Shown here piece after piece: positions 25,613-34,595 of a stretch of 64,000 nucleotides of DNA. Numbering within the stretch: the first letter of the stretch is position 1; every line of letters starts with the position of its first letter. The position numbers and the translations under genes are program-made. This DNA comes from an uncultured Caldilineaceae bacterium (GTDB lineage Bacteria; Chloroflexota; Anaerolineae; Caldilineales; Caldilineaceae). The DNA is taken from positions 3,162,001 through 3,226,000 of the forward strand of contig OX638330.1 of NCBI GenBank assembly GCA_951812725.1, in the 5' to 3' direction. Under the pieces are notes generated by a model, which saw only the letters and a list, made by a program, of their open reading frames with translations, made no database searches and was not told the origin of the DNA.

Positions 25613-25897
25613 GTAACTACTAAGACACAGTAGTTGACCAGCCAGTCATCCTTGGAACTATTCAGGCTCTTGGTGACGCAACTGGTGTACAGCCGCCACC
25701 ATGCTCGCCAGCCGACACGTTGCGAAGAATGCACACGGTCGGTGAGAGATGGTTTTGTAGGGGGGCGTTGCGGGGGCGCAGCCCCTGCACAAGGGAGGGC
25801 GCTTGCGCCCGACCGTCCAAAATACAACATGAGGGGATGAAGGACCTTTTTGCTCGCCTCGTTCAGGGTTGCGAATCAGTTGCGGCTGAGTAGTTAC
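25613..25897. mobile_element. MITE-like dispersed element, copy 3 (intact ends and target duplication)
   Basis: Begins GTAACTACTAAG and ends GGCTGAGTAGTTAC. A perfect 8-base direct repeat CTTTTTTC flanks it at 25605-25612 and 25898-25905. The second core hairpin reads GGGCG-CTTG-CGCCC (25797-25810), where other copies have GGGCC-GAA-GGCCC, so both arms changed but pairing is kept. It sits in the leader of the SBP operon. Confidence 0.88.
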
Positions 25898-26045
25898 CTT
25901 TTTTCTTCTAACCAACTGAGACTTAGTCCCAGTTTCTGCAGAAAATCCTGGCTTACGCGTACACAGCCGGTACGATTCGCCTGATTTTGAATTCTTTCCT
26001 ACCGTCCTATTTATAAGAACAGCACGATACAAGGAGGAGATGTTG

Positions 26046-27719
26046 ATGTTGTCGAAACGCAAGATCCCAATACTTTGGTTTATCCTGATGGTGCTCGTGC
26101 TTGTGGTCTCTGCCTGTGCGGCGCCGGCAGCGGCACCTGCGGGCGATTCGGGGGACATGGCCGCGGATGCCGATGGCGAAATGATGGAGGAGCAGCACTT
26201 CCGTGCGACGATTCCATTCTTCGCGCAGGACTGGTCGCCGCTGCGCGGCGGGGGCTGGAACATGCACTACCTGGCATTCTGGAACGCCGGGCCGATGTAC
26301 ATTGACGAGCATGGCGAACTGCATGCCTACGTCTTCAACGAGTGGACGCCCAACGATGACATGTCGCAGTGGACTTTCAAGATTGACCCGGACGCGGTCT
26401 ATTCGGATGGAAGCTCGATCACTGCACACGATGTGGTTGCAACCTGGAACCTGATCGCCCATCCCGCGACCACGCACCAGCGCGTCACGTTGTTCATGAC
26501 CGGTGTGGTTGGCTTTGAGGACGTGTTCAACGGCGAGGCGATGACGATGCCAGGTGTGGTCGCCCTGGACGACAGCACTGTGCAGGTAACTTTGGAAGGA
26601 CCGGATCCGCTGTTCCATAAGAAGCTGGCCACCAACCTGATTGGCCCGGTCAAGGCTTCGGTTGCGATCGGCGAGGATGGGTTCGAGGTTGCCGAGTGGT
26701 GGCATCCGAAGAACAATCCCGTAACCAGCGGCCCCTTCATGCCCGACGAGATGGACCTGAACAGGGGCGTCGTCACTTTTGTCAAGAACCCGAATTTCTG
26801 GGTGGCCGAGCCAATGTTGGACAGGTTTACGGTAACCTCGATTGAGGATACGACGATCGTTACGACGATGCTGGCCAATGAGGAACTGGACCAGGGTTGG
26901 CCGCCAAACGACGCCACATCGCAGGCGCTGCTGGGTGCGGACTACTTTGAGTGCGGACAGGCGCCCGGCATTGGCGGATTCTTCTTGAATCCCACGATAG
27001 AGCCGACCAACGACATCAACTTCCGCAAGGCGTTGATCCTGGCGGTAGACAGAGAGCAGATTTTCAATCTTTCCAGCCCTGACGGCAGTGGCTGGGTACC
27101 GACGGGTGAGCCGCTGCGGGCGTTGCCGGGTTCGGACCCGAACTTTGTACCACATCCTTACGATCCTGAGGGCGCCAAGGAAGCGTTGGCTGCGTCAGCC
27201 TATTCCGATGCTGGCGATGTTCCCAAGATGATCATGGCCGGCGTCAGCAGCCCCGGTACAGAGGTACTTGCCCAGTACATGGCGGAGCAATGGCGCCAGC
27301 TGTTCGGTATCGAGGCGATTGAGATGAGCCCGCAGTTTGACAGCTGGGAAGGCCCCGGCGCACCGGCGTTGTTCCGCGACGGCGCGGGCGTGCGTGTTCC
27401 CGATGCGGCGTTGATGCTGCTGGGTTCGCTGCATTCCTCGTCCAACCTGGCGCGCAACATTATGGGCGGCTATTCTGACCCTGAGGTCGATGCGCTGATC
27501 GAAGAGGCTGTCACGCTGGGAGCCGACGATCCGAACCGCATTGCGCTGGCACAGCAGGCGCAGGCGATCTACCAGAGTCAGTATATGGTGATTCCGATTG
27601 GTACTGGCTGCGGCGGCTCGGTCAAGGGCGGATCAATGCCCTGGGTGCATGGCACACGGCGCAACGCCGATGCCCAGTTCGTCGAGCCGTGGATGATTTA
27701 CATCGAGCATATGGAGTAG
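26046..27719 (+). CDS. family 5 ABC substrate-binding lipoprotein (Dpp/Opp-type)
   Basis: 557 residues. ATG 26046 lies 8 bases after AAGGAGG; ATG 26040 is too close to it. The Sec lipoprotein signal ends VVSAC with Cys24. An acidic linker (about residues 30-45) is followed by the SBP_bac_5 fold, including YSDGSSITAHDVVATW and NFRKALILAVDREQIFN. These proteins bind peptides, opines, nickel or oligosaccharides for Dpp/Opp transporters. It heads an operon with two permeases and two ATPases, so this is a complete importer. A stem-loop follows the stop. Confidence 0.92.
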   Translation: MLSKRKIPILWFILMVLVLVVSACAAPAAAPAGDSGDMAADADGEMMEEQHFRATIPFFAQDWSPLRGGGWNMHYLAFWNAGPMYIDEHGELHAYVFNEWTPNDDMSQWTFKIDPDAVYSDGSSITAHDVVATWNLIAHPATTHQRVTLFMTGVVGFEDVFNGEAMTMPGVVALDDSTVQVTLEGPDPLFHKKLATNLIGPVKASVAIGEDGFEVAEWWHPKNNPVTSGPFMPDEMDLNRGVVTFVKNPNFWVAEPMLDRFTVTSIEDTTIVTTMLANEELDQGWPPNDATSQALLGADYFECGQAPGIGGFFLNPTIEPTNDINFRKALILAVDREQIFNLSSPDGSGWVPTGEPLRALPGSDPNFVPHPYDPEGAKEALAASAYSDAGDVPKMIMAGVSSPGTEVLAQYMAEQWRQLFGIEAIEMSPQFDSWEGPGAPALFRDGAGVRVPDAALMLLGSLHSSSNLARNIMGGYSDPEVDALIEEAVTLGADDPNRIALAQQAQAIYQSQYMVIPIGTGCGGSVKGGSMPWVHGTRRNADAQFVEPWMIYIEHME

Positions 27720-27753
27720 CAGACAGCGATATCTGAAATCGTTGTGATGCTGT

Positions 27754-27788
27754 GGCAGAGGCGTCAAGTATTGTCTGGCGCCTTTGCC
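27754..27788 (+). terminator. stem-loop between SBP and permease genes
   Basis: Ten-pair stem (27754-27763 with 27779-27788, one G-T pair), followed within a few bases by a T-rich run (GTTTTCTTTTGCGTTTTTG). It could act as a partial terminator that favours SBP over permease expression. Confidence 0.6.
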
Positions 27789-27894
27789 CGCGTTTTCTTT
27801 TGCGTTTTTGCTATGTCTAAAGTGAGGCAATTGCCTCGTCCCGACACTTGCCGGCCGGTCATAGAGTCCCATCTGTGGCAGTGAAGGAATAGCA

Positions 27895-28860
27895 ATGGGT
27901 AAATACGTCCTGCGCCGCATCGTATATTGGATCCCTGCACTGCTTCTGCTGGCATTGTCAGTGTATGCTATGGCCTTCTTTGGCGCCGGCGATCCGATCA
28001 AACTGATGTTTCTGCGCGAAGAGGGTGATGTTACTTATGACGCCCAGCGTTTGGACGCTATTCGCAAAGAGAAAGGGCTGGACCGTCCGTTCCTGGTGCA
28101 GTTTGGTGAGTACACCTGGCATTTGGTCCAGGGCGACCTGGGTATGTCGGTGATTTCGGGGCGCTCGGTAAATGACATGATCGGCGCAACTGCGCCCGTC
28201 TCGTTCCAGATTGGGCTCGCCACCGTGATTCTGGTCGCCATAATAGGGATCCCGTTGGGCATTATTGCGGGCCTGAACCATAACAAGTGGGCTGACAACA
28301 CGATATTAGGGACTGCGCTATTTATCAGCGGCGTTCCCAGCTATGTGGTCGGCCCGATGCTGATGGTCTTTTTGGTATTGGTATTGGGCATCATGAAGAC
28401 GACACCCTATGGCTGGGACGGTCTGTTCAGCAAGAAGGCGATCCTGCCGATGTTTGTCATGGTGTTTGGTTCGATCGCGATCATCATTCGCCAGACGCGG
28501 TCGGGTGTGTTGGAAGTGTTGTCAGAGGACTATGTGCGGACAGCGCGGGCCAAGGGCGTACCGGAGATGATGGTGATCATCCGCCACATGTTGAGACCGG
28601 TGTTGACGCCGGTGGTCACGGTAATGGGGCAGATGTTGATTGGGATTGTGAACGGCGCCATTATCGTTGAAAAGATTTTTGGTATCCCTGGCCTGGGGCG
28701 CTTGACGATCGACTTCACCTACGGCGTCGATTACCCTGTGATCGTGGCGATCACTCTTATTGGCGCCTTTCTTGTGATGGCGCTGAACCTCTTGGTGGAC
28801 ATAACCTATCCGATCCTGGACCCACGGGCGGCGCAGGCAATGACGGGCGCAGAGGATTAG
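27895..28860 (+). CDS. Dpp/Opp-type ABC permease, subunit B
   Basis: 321 residues, ATG preceded by GAAGGAA. The short N-terminus (KYVLRRIVYWIPALLLLAL) leads into the first membrane helix, followed by a periplasmic region and five more helices. The EAA loop reads EDYVRTARAKGVPEMMVIIR. C-terminus DITYPILDPRA is typical of DppB. It pairs with the DppC-type protein at 28965 and the ATPases at 29999 and 31086. Confidence 0.93.
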   Translation: MGKYVLRRIVYWIPALLLLALSVYAMAFFGAGDPIKLMFLREEGDVTYDAQRLDAIRKEKGLDRPFLVQFGEYTWHLVQGDLGMSVISGRSVNDMIGATAPVSFQIGLATVILVAIIGIPLGIIAGLNHNKWADNTILGTALFISGVPSYVVGPMLMVFLVLVLGIMKTTPYGWDGLFSKKAILPMFVMVFGSIAIIIRQTRSGVLEVLSEDYVRTARAKGVPEMMVIIRHMLRPVLTPVVTVMGQMLIGIVNGAIIVEKIFGIPGLGRLTIDFTYGVDYPVIVAITLIGAFLVMALNLLVDITYPILDPRAAQAMTGAED

Positions 28861-28964
28861 TGTTCCTGCGCCTGCAGGCAGAACCTGTGCTTCTTCTTTT
28901 GCACGAGTGCGCAGGGATACATTTTGGGCAGGACGATAGATAGAGAACTAGCAAGCGGTGAGGG

Positions 28965-29936
28965 ATGACGACTCAGGAAATCGCAGTAACCAGCGAAATT
29001 GAGATAGCAGAGGCCAGCCGCACTAATCTGTGGCGGGACGCGGTGGCCCGTTTGGCGGCGAATCGGCTTGCCCTCGTGGCCATTTTGCCGATAGTGCTCC
29101 TGTTTTTCATCGCGGCTTTCGGCCCGTACCTGACGCCCTATGATTTTCTGGCACAGGATTTTACGGCACGGTTGGTTTCGCCATCCAGCGAGCACTGGCT
29201 GGGTACCGACGAGTTGGGACGCGATGTATTCAGCCGCATCCTCTACGGCGCGCGTACGGCCGTTTCAGTGGGCCTTGTATCGACTGCGATCAGCCTGGTC
29301 GTTGGGTTGGTGATGGGGTCGCTGGCTGGATACCTTGGGGGACGGGTCGACATGTTGGTCGTTTGGCTGACGGACGTGACGCGTTCGATGCCGGCGCTGC
29401 TGCTGGCGATTGTGATTAACCTGACGCTGAAAGTCCCGCTCGAAGCCTGGATGGAGCAGATGTATCTTGCGACCAAGAACACTTTCTTCCGCCAGACGAT
29501 GTGGGTGGACCTGGTGTTGGTCTTCGGTGCGCTGGCGCTGATCCAGTGGCCCGGCTACGCCCGTCTGATTCGGGGCCAGATCCTGTCGATCCGCAGCCGC
29601 AACTACGTGTTGGCGGCGCGGGCACTGGGCATGCCGACGGGACGAATCCTCGCTCGTTACGTCATTCCCAACGCGATGGGACCGCTGATCGTGGCGGTCA
29701 GCGCAGGGATGGGGGGCGCAATGGTGCTCGAGTCGGCGTTCAGTTTTCTGGGCGTCGGTGTGCAGTTGCCTATCCCCAGCTGGGGGAAGATGATCAGTGA
29801 CGGTCTGCGTATGTGGCAGACGCACCCTCACTTGCTGGTCGGCCCGGCGGTCATGATGGCCGTGATCACGGTCTCGTTTGCCTGGCTGGGCGACGGTCTG
29901 AACGATGCGCTCAATCCGCGCCAGTGGGGCGGATAA
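28965..29936 (+). CDS. Dpp/Opp-type ABC permease, subunit C
   Basis: 323 residues; GGTGAGGG precedes the ATG. The extended cytoplasmic N-terminus, the LGTDELGRDVFSRILYGAR block and the EAA loop RNYVLAARALGMPTGRILAR are DppC hallmarks. WLGDGLNDALNPRQ is the usual C-terminal motif. About 30 residues between helices (KVPLEAWMEQMYLATKNTFF) form a longer insertion than in the sister genes at 40057 and 47807. It may change periplasmic contact with the SBP. Confidence 0.93.
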   Translation: MTTQEIAVTSEIEIAEASRTNLWRDAVARLAANRLALVAILPIVLLFFIAAFGPYLTPYDFLAQDFTARLVSPSSEHWLGTDELGRDVFSRILYGARTAVSVGLVSTAISLVVGLVMGSLAGYLGGRVDMLVVWLTDVTRSMPALLLAIVINLTLKVPLEAWMEQMYLATKNTFFRQTMWVDLVLVFGALALIQWPGYARLIRGQILSIRSRNYVLAARALGMPTGRILARYVIPNAMGPLIVAVSAGMGGAMVLESAFSFLGVGVQLPIPSWGKMISDGLRMWQTHPHLLVGPAVMMAVITVSFAWLGDGLNDALNPRQWGG

Positions 29937-29998
29937 CTCCGCGTGTTGGAGGCATGCGCGGTTACTGATTGCTGGCTAACGGCCTCCAGATATATCGG

Positions 29999-31039
29999 AT
30001 GGAAGTGACAACGGCGACAATGTCCGTACTTCTCGATGTGCAGGAACTTCAGACCCTTTTCAAGGTGCGAAAAGGTTACGTGTACGCGGTCAATGGCATC
30101 TCCTTTACGCTGGAAGAGGGCGAGACGCTGGCGGTGGTGGGCGAAAGCGGCTGCGGGAAAAGCGTTACGATGCTGAGCCTTGTAAGGCTGTTGCCGCCTG
30201 CGGCCAGCATCGAAAACGGAAAAGTACTCTTGTGCGGCGAGGATCTGCTGGAGCTCAACCTGCGCCAGTTGCGTGATGTGCGCGGCGGTGAGATCGGCAT
30301 GATCTTCCAGGATCCGATGACCTCGCTCAACCCGTTCATCAACATTGGCACGCAGATGGCTGAACCTCTCGTCTACCATCGGGGGATGAGTAAGAGCGAT
30401 GCACTCGCCCGCAGCGCGGAACTTCTGGAGATGGTGGGTATCCCCGACGGCGAAGCGCGGCTGCGGGAATACCCGCACCAGTTCTCCGGCGGTATGCGCC
30501 AGCGGGTGATGATCGCCATGTCGATGTCCTGCGAACCGGCGGTGCTGATTGCAGATGAACCCACGACCGCGCTGGACGTCACGATCCAGGCACAGATAGT
30601 AGAGTTGGTCAAGGAGTTGCGCGACCGGTCGGGTGTGGCTGTGATTTGGATTACGCACGATCTGAGCGTTGTCGCGGGTATCGCCGACCGGGTCATCGTG
30701 ATGTATGCGGGCTATATTGTCGAAGAGGCGCCGGTTGACGCGCTGTTCGAAGATCCCCGCCATCCTTACACTGTCGGATTGATGGGTGCGTTGCCCAGTT
30801 TGGGCGGCGAGACGGGAACGCGCCTGACGACGATTGGCGGTTCGCCACCTGATCTTGTTGAACTCCCTGATTTCTGCCCTTTTCACCCCCGCTGCCCTTA
30901 TGCGATTGACCGCTGCCGTAAAGAAAACCCGATGTTAGAGCCTGTTGCCGAAGCCAGTGACAGAGGGCATCGTGCGGCCTGTTGGGTCGATATTCGCGAT
31001 GTGTCGGTCAGTTCAGAAGCAGGGGTCGCCGCCGATTAA
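29999..31039 (+). CDS. Dpp/Opp-type ABC ATPase, subunit D
   Basis: 346 residues from ATG 29999; ATG 30020 or TTG 29969 are possible and no ribosome site decides. Nucleotide-binding motifs are complete: Walker A GESGCGKS, Q-loop IFQDPMTSLNP, signature FSGGMRQRV, Walker B VLIADEPTTALD and the switch WITHDLS. The C-terminal oligopeptide motif CPFHPRCPYAIDRC is present. It powers import with the partner ATPase at 31086. These two are the only ABC ATPases in the window. Confidence 0.93.
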   Translation: MEVTTATMSVLLDVQELQTLFKVRKGYVYAVNGISFTLEEGETLAVVGESGCGKSVTMLSLVRLLPPAASIENGKVLLCGEDLLELNLRQLRDVRGGEIGMIFQDPMTSLNPFINIGTQMAEPLVYHRGMSKSDALARSAELLEMVGIPDGEARLREYPHQFSGGMRQRVMIAMSMSCEPAVLIADEPTTALDVTIQAQIVELVKELRDRSGVAVIWITHDLSVVAGIADRVIVMYAGYIVEEAPVDALFEDPRHPYTVGLMGALPSLGGETGTRLTTIGGSPPDLVELPDFCPFHPRCPYAIDRCRKENPMLEPVAEASDRGHRAACWVDIRDVSVSSEAGVAAD

Positions 31040-31085
31040 GGACTGTGGCGCACAGGATTCCTGCCAGAGGACCCAAATCCAGGAC

Positions 31086-32078
31086 ATGAGCCAGACGGAA
31101 AGTAGCAACGGCGTCCCCCTCGTGCGGGTGGAGAATCTGAGCAAACATTTTTCCGTGCGCATAGGCGCGTATGGTGAAACAAGGGCGACTGTGCACGCGC
31201 TGGACGATGTCTCCTTCAACGTGCAGCGGGGTGAGACGCTGGGCCTGGTGGGCGAATCGGGTTGCGGCAAGTCAACCGCCGGGCTGACGCTGCTGCAGCT
31301 GCATCGACCGACCTCGGGCAAGGTTTTCTTCGAAGATCAGGAGGTGACGGGGCTTTCTGAAAAGGAGATGCGACCTCTTCGCAGGAGGATGCAGATCATA
31401 TTTCAGGATCCCTATTCGACGCTGAGCCCGCGCATGACGATTGGCAACGCGATTGGCGAGCCCCTCTGGCTGCACGAGCTGGCTACTGGACAGGATGCTC
31501 AGGAGCGGATCGCCAAGCTACTCGACGACGTGGGGCTGAACCCGGCGTTTGCTTTCCGCTATCCGCACGAGTTTTCCGGCGGCCAACGCCAGCGCGTTTG
31601 CATTGCCCGTGCGCTGGCATGTGAACCGGAGTTTATTGTCTGCGACGAACCGATTTCAGCGCTGGACGTTTCGATTCAGGCCCAGATTATCAACCTGCTA
31701 CAGGATTTGCAGGAAGAATACAATCTCACCTATTTATTCATCGCCCACGATCTGGCCGTTGTACGTCATATTAGCGACAGGGTGGCAGTGATGTACCTGG
31801 GCCGCGTTGTGGAAATGGCGCCAAAGGAGCGCCTGTTTGACAATCCCCTGCATCCCTACACCAACGCGCTGTTGCTGTCCGTTCCTGTGCCCAATCCGCG
31901 CCAAGAGCGGCAACGTGAACATACGGTCATAAGCGGTAATGTGCCAAGCGCGATCAATCCGCCGAGCGGTTGCCGATTCCATCCCCGTTGCCCGCTTGCC
32001 TTTGAGCCATGCGATCACGTCGTGCCCGAATGGCGGGAGGTAGAAACGGGCCACTGGGTCGCGTGTCACGCGGTCTGA
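31086..32078 (+). CDS. Dpp/Opp-type ABC ATPase, subunit F
   Basis: 330 residues. The frame is open from 30945, inside the upstream gene, but MSQTESSNG at 31086 is the better start because it avoids overlap and fits the family length. Motifs: Walker A GESGCGKST, Q-loop IFQDPYSTLSP, signature FSGGQRQRV, Walker B FIVCDEPISALD, switch FIAHDLA, and C-terminal CRFHPRCPLAFEPC. It forms the heterodimer with 29999-31039. Confidence 0.92.
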   Translation: MSQTESSNGVPLVRVENLSKHFSVRIGAYGETRATVHALDDVSFNVQRGETLGLVGESGCGKSTAGLTLLQLHRPTSGKVFFEDQEVTGLSEKEMRPLRRRMQIIFQDPYSTLSPRMTIGNAIGEPLWLHELATGQDAQERIAKLLDDVGLNPAFAFRYPHEFSGGQRQRVCIARALACEPEFIVCDEPISALDVSIQAQIINLLQDLQEEYNLTYLFIAHDLAVVRHISDRVAVMYLGRVVEMAPKERLFDNPLHPYTNALLLSVPVPNPRQERQREHTVISGNVPSAINPPSGCRFHPRCPLAFEPCDHVVPEWREVETGHWVACHAV

Positions 32079-32213
32079 TTCAGCGGCGGTCAATGGTCAG
32101 CTGTAAGCAACTTTTCCTCGCTGTGCAAGCTGCTGGAGCCGATCTGCATCACACGGGAAGACTGCGAAGATTCCATTCCACTCCTTTCTCCATCTAACTG
32201 TGCTAACAAGTGG

Positions 32214-33386
32214 ATGAATAAGATTCTTGCGGGCGACTTTACGATTCTGGCCGAGTCTCCCGACCCGGACACAGTGTATACAGGTTCGCCGTGCCTGGCG
32301 CAGTTGCCGTCAGGACGTCTGATAGCCAGTTACGAATGGTTCCGCCCGCAGCCGCTTGTCGAAGAGATCCCTGACCAACTCGAGATTCTGGTGAGTGACG
32401 ACGATGGCAGCCGGTGGCGCAAGACAGCCGTGCTTGACATCATCTGGCCGTCGCTGTTTGCGGTGGAAGACACGTTGTACTGTATCGGCAACCGACGCTT
32501 GAGCCGGGAGATCATAATCGCCCGCTCGAAGGACAGCGGGGAGAGCTGGAGCGAACCTTCTCAACTTTTTGCCGGCCGTCATCACAACGCTCCCACCAGT
32601 ATTCTATTCCGCCAGGGCTTCGTCTATCGCGCGTTCGAAACCTGCCCGGTCGGCGATGACGCGGTCGGCAGGAGCCAATGGGAGTCGCTGGTGGTTGCTG
32701 GAGACCTGGGGCGGGATTTGCTCGACCCGGGGGCGTGGCGGATGTCCAACCAGGTCCATTTTCCGGGCGTGCGGGACGTGCTCAGTCAGCGGCGTTACCA
32801 GGCGAGCGCGGCGGACAAGGTGGTGGAGGACTGCTTCATAGAAGGAAATGTCATCGACGTGCGTGGGGAGATGCGGGTGCTGCTGCGCACGATTATTGAC
32901 GGACATACGACGGGAGGAATGGCCGCGGTGTGCAGCCTGGAGGACGACGGCAATAAGCTGGACTACCGATTCATCCAGTTTTATCCGATGCCGGGCGCGC
33001 AGTGTAAGTTTCACATTGTCCATGACGAGGATAGCGAACTCTTCTGGACGACGGTGTGCCTGCCGACGGATACGTGGCAGGAGAGGGAGCCGCTGAGGGC
33101 GGTCGGCTTTGCCAGCCCGCCTGGCAACGAGAGGCGAATCCTGATGCTGATGTACAGCCTCGACGCCCTGAACTGGTTCCAGGCCGGCTGTGTGGCGATG
33201 AGCCGCAGCATATTCGGGGCCTTCAGCTATGCTTCGCAACTGATTCGAGGCGACGATCTGCTGGTAATTTCGCGCACGTCGCAAGGAGGGTATAACCAGC
33301 ATGACACCAATCTTGTCACATTGCACCGCATCGAGAAATTCAGAGAGTTGGCTCTTGATCTGAAGCCGTCCTACAGCAGGGGTTAA
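32214..33386 (+). CDS. sialidase-like beta-propeller protein
   Basis: 390 residues, no signal peptide. It begins with a strand typical of propellers, SPCLAQLPSGRLIASYEW, and contains the Asp box SKDSGESW and a weaker SDDDGSRW. It is the same length as the minus-strand protein at 24120 but only distantly similar. Catalytic Arg triad residues cannot be confirmed. Encoded directly after a complete Dpp/Opp importer and before an LLM flavoenzyme, so it probably acts on imported small glycosides. A role as a non-enzymatic propeller cannot be excluded. Confidence 0.72.
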   Translation: MNKILAGDFTILAESPDPDTVYTGSPCLAQLPSGRLIASYEWFRPQPLVEEIPDQLEILVSDDDGSRWRKTAVLDIIWPSLFAVEDTLYCIGNRRLSREIIIARSKDSGESWSEPSQLFAGRHHNAPTSILFRQGFVYRAFETCPVGDDAVGRSQWESLVVAGDLGRDLLDPGAWRMSNQVHFPGVRDVLSQRRYQASAADKVVEDCFIEGNVIDVRGEMRVLLRTIIDGHTTGGMAAVCSLEDDGNKLDYRFIQFYPMPGAQCKFHIVHDEDSELFWTTVCLPTDTWQEREPLRAVGFASPPGNERRILMLMYSLDALNWFQAGCVAMSRSIFGAFSYASQLIRGDDLLVISRTSQGGYNQHDTNLVTLHRIEKFRELALDLKPSYSRG

Positions 33387-33430
33387 CCTCGGCGCCGCCA
33401 GATATTACAGGAAAACGGGAGGACAAGAAG

Positions 33431-34501
33431 ATGAAACTGGGCACATTCATGATGCCGCTTCATCCGCCGGAGAAGGACCGCACGCTTGGATTCGAAGAGG
33501 ATATCGAATTTATTGTACGAGCAGACGAATTGGGATTTACCGAAGCCTGGATCGGCCAGCATCATACGCTGGCGTGGGAGCCGATCCCGTCGAACGATGT
33601 GTTTATCGCCAACGTACTGCCGCGCACGAAGAACATCCGGCTCGGCAGCGGTGTTTCCATTTTGCCGCAGCATCATCCTGTCAATGTAGCGGTGCGACTG
33701 GCCTATCTGGATCATCTGTCGCGGGGCCGCATCAACTGTGGTTTTGGCCAGGGGGGCGTGCCGACCGATTGGGGGCTTTTCGACTTGCCCGATCCGGGGA
33801 CGCAGGGGCTGATGACGGTCGAGAGCATCGACATGATACTAAAGCTGTGGCAGACCGATCCGCCCTTCGAGTTCAAGGGGGACTTCTACAATATCAAGCT
33901 TGAAGGGGGGAACCCTGAGCTCGGAATCGGTGAACTGTTGCAGCCCTACCAGAAGCCGCACCCGCCGGTTGGGATGAGCATCATCCGCGGCCAGTCGCGG
34001 GCGGCCAACATGGCTGGCGAACGGGGCTACATTCCTATCAGCACGAATGTGGTATCCGGGTCCACACTGGGCGAACACTGGCAGACCTACTGCAACGGCG
34101 CGGCCAGTGCCGGGCAGCCCGAACCGGACCGGGAAATCTGGCGCGTGTCGCGCAGCATCTTCATCGACGAGACGACCGAAGCTGCCTGGGAACGGGCGAG
34201 TAACGGCGCGCTGGCAGGTTCGATGGCCTACTTGCGCTGGCTGATCAATTCGGCCAACATGCTCAGCGTTCTGAAGGACGACCCGGAGATGCCCGACGAC
34301 GACGTGACGGTGGAGTACATGCTGAAGAACCTGTGCATCATAGGCGACAAGGAAGAGTGCCTGCGCCGACTGCACGGGCTGTGGGAGGAGACAGGGGGCT
34401 TCGGCACCCTGCTCATGATTGCCCATGATTGGGACGACAAGGAGAGATGGCTGGCCTGCATGGAGACGTTGGCGAATGAGATTGTGCCGGCGTTACCTTG
34501 A
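33431..34501 (+). CDS. LLM-class flavin-dependent oxidoreductase (luciferase-like)
   Basis: 356 residues; GGGAGG precedes the ATG. The luciferase-like TIM barrel shows KLGTFMMPLHPP, ELGFTEAWIGQHH, NIRLGSGVSILPQHHPVNVA and SRGRINCGFGQGG. It is closest in pattern to alkanal monooxygenase alpha-type proteins that use FMNH2 or F420. The insertion and C-terminal segment (GSTLGEHWQTY and later) follow this type. Likely a monooxygenase in the same catabolic route. Substrate unknown. Confidence 0.87.
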   Translation: MKLGTFMMPLHPPEKDRTLGFEEDIEFIVRADELGFTEAWIGQHHTLAWEPIPSNDVFIANVLPRTKNIRLGSGVSILPQHHPVNVAVRLAYLDHLSRGRINCGFGQGGVPTDWGLFDLPDPGTQGLMTVESIDMILKLWQTDPPFEFKGDFYNIKLEGGNPELGIGELLQPYQKPHPPVGMSIIRGQSRAANMAGERGYIPISTNVVSGSTLGEHWQTYCNGAASAGQPEPDREIWRVSRSIFIDETTEAAWERASNGALAGSMAYLRWLINSANMLSVLKDDPEMPDDDVTVEYMLKNLCIIGDKEECLRRLHGLWEETGGFGTLLMIAHDWDDKERWLACMETLANEIVPALP

Positions 34502-34595
34502 GCGGCAGACGCATGTTGATGACAGATTGAGACTCTGAACGGATAGTGAAGCAGACGCATAGCAAACGAAACAGTACAGTCAGGGAATCTGATAT

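Noticed and set aside
26007..27155. Long minus-strand open frame opposite the SBP at 26046
   Set aside because: It is a shadow of a clearly coding gene with a lipoprotein signal and family motifs; its translation has no recognisable pattern and no ribosome site.
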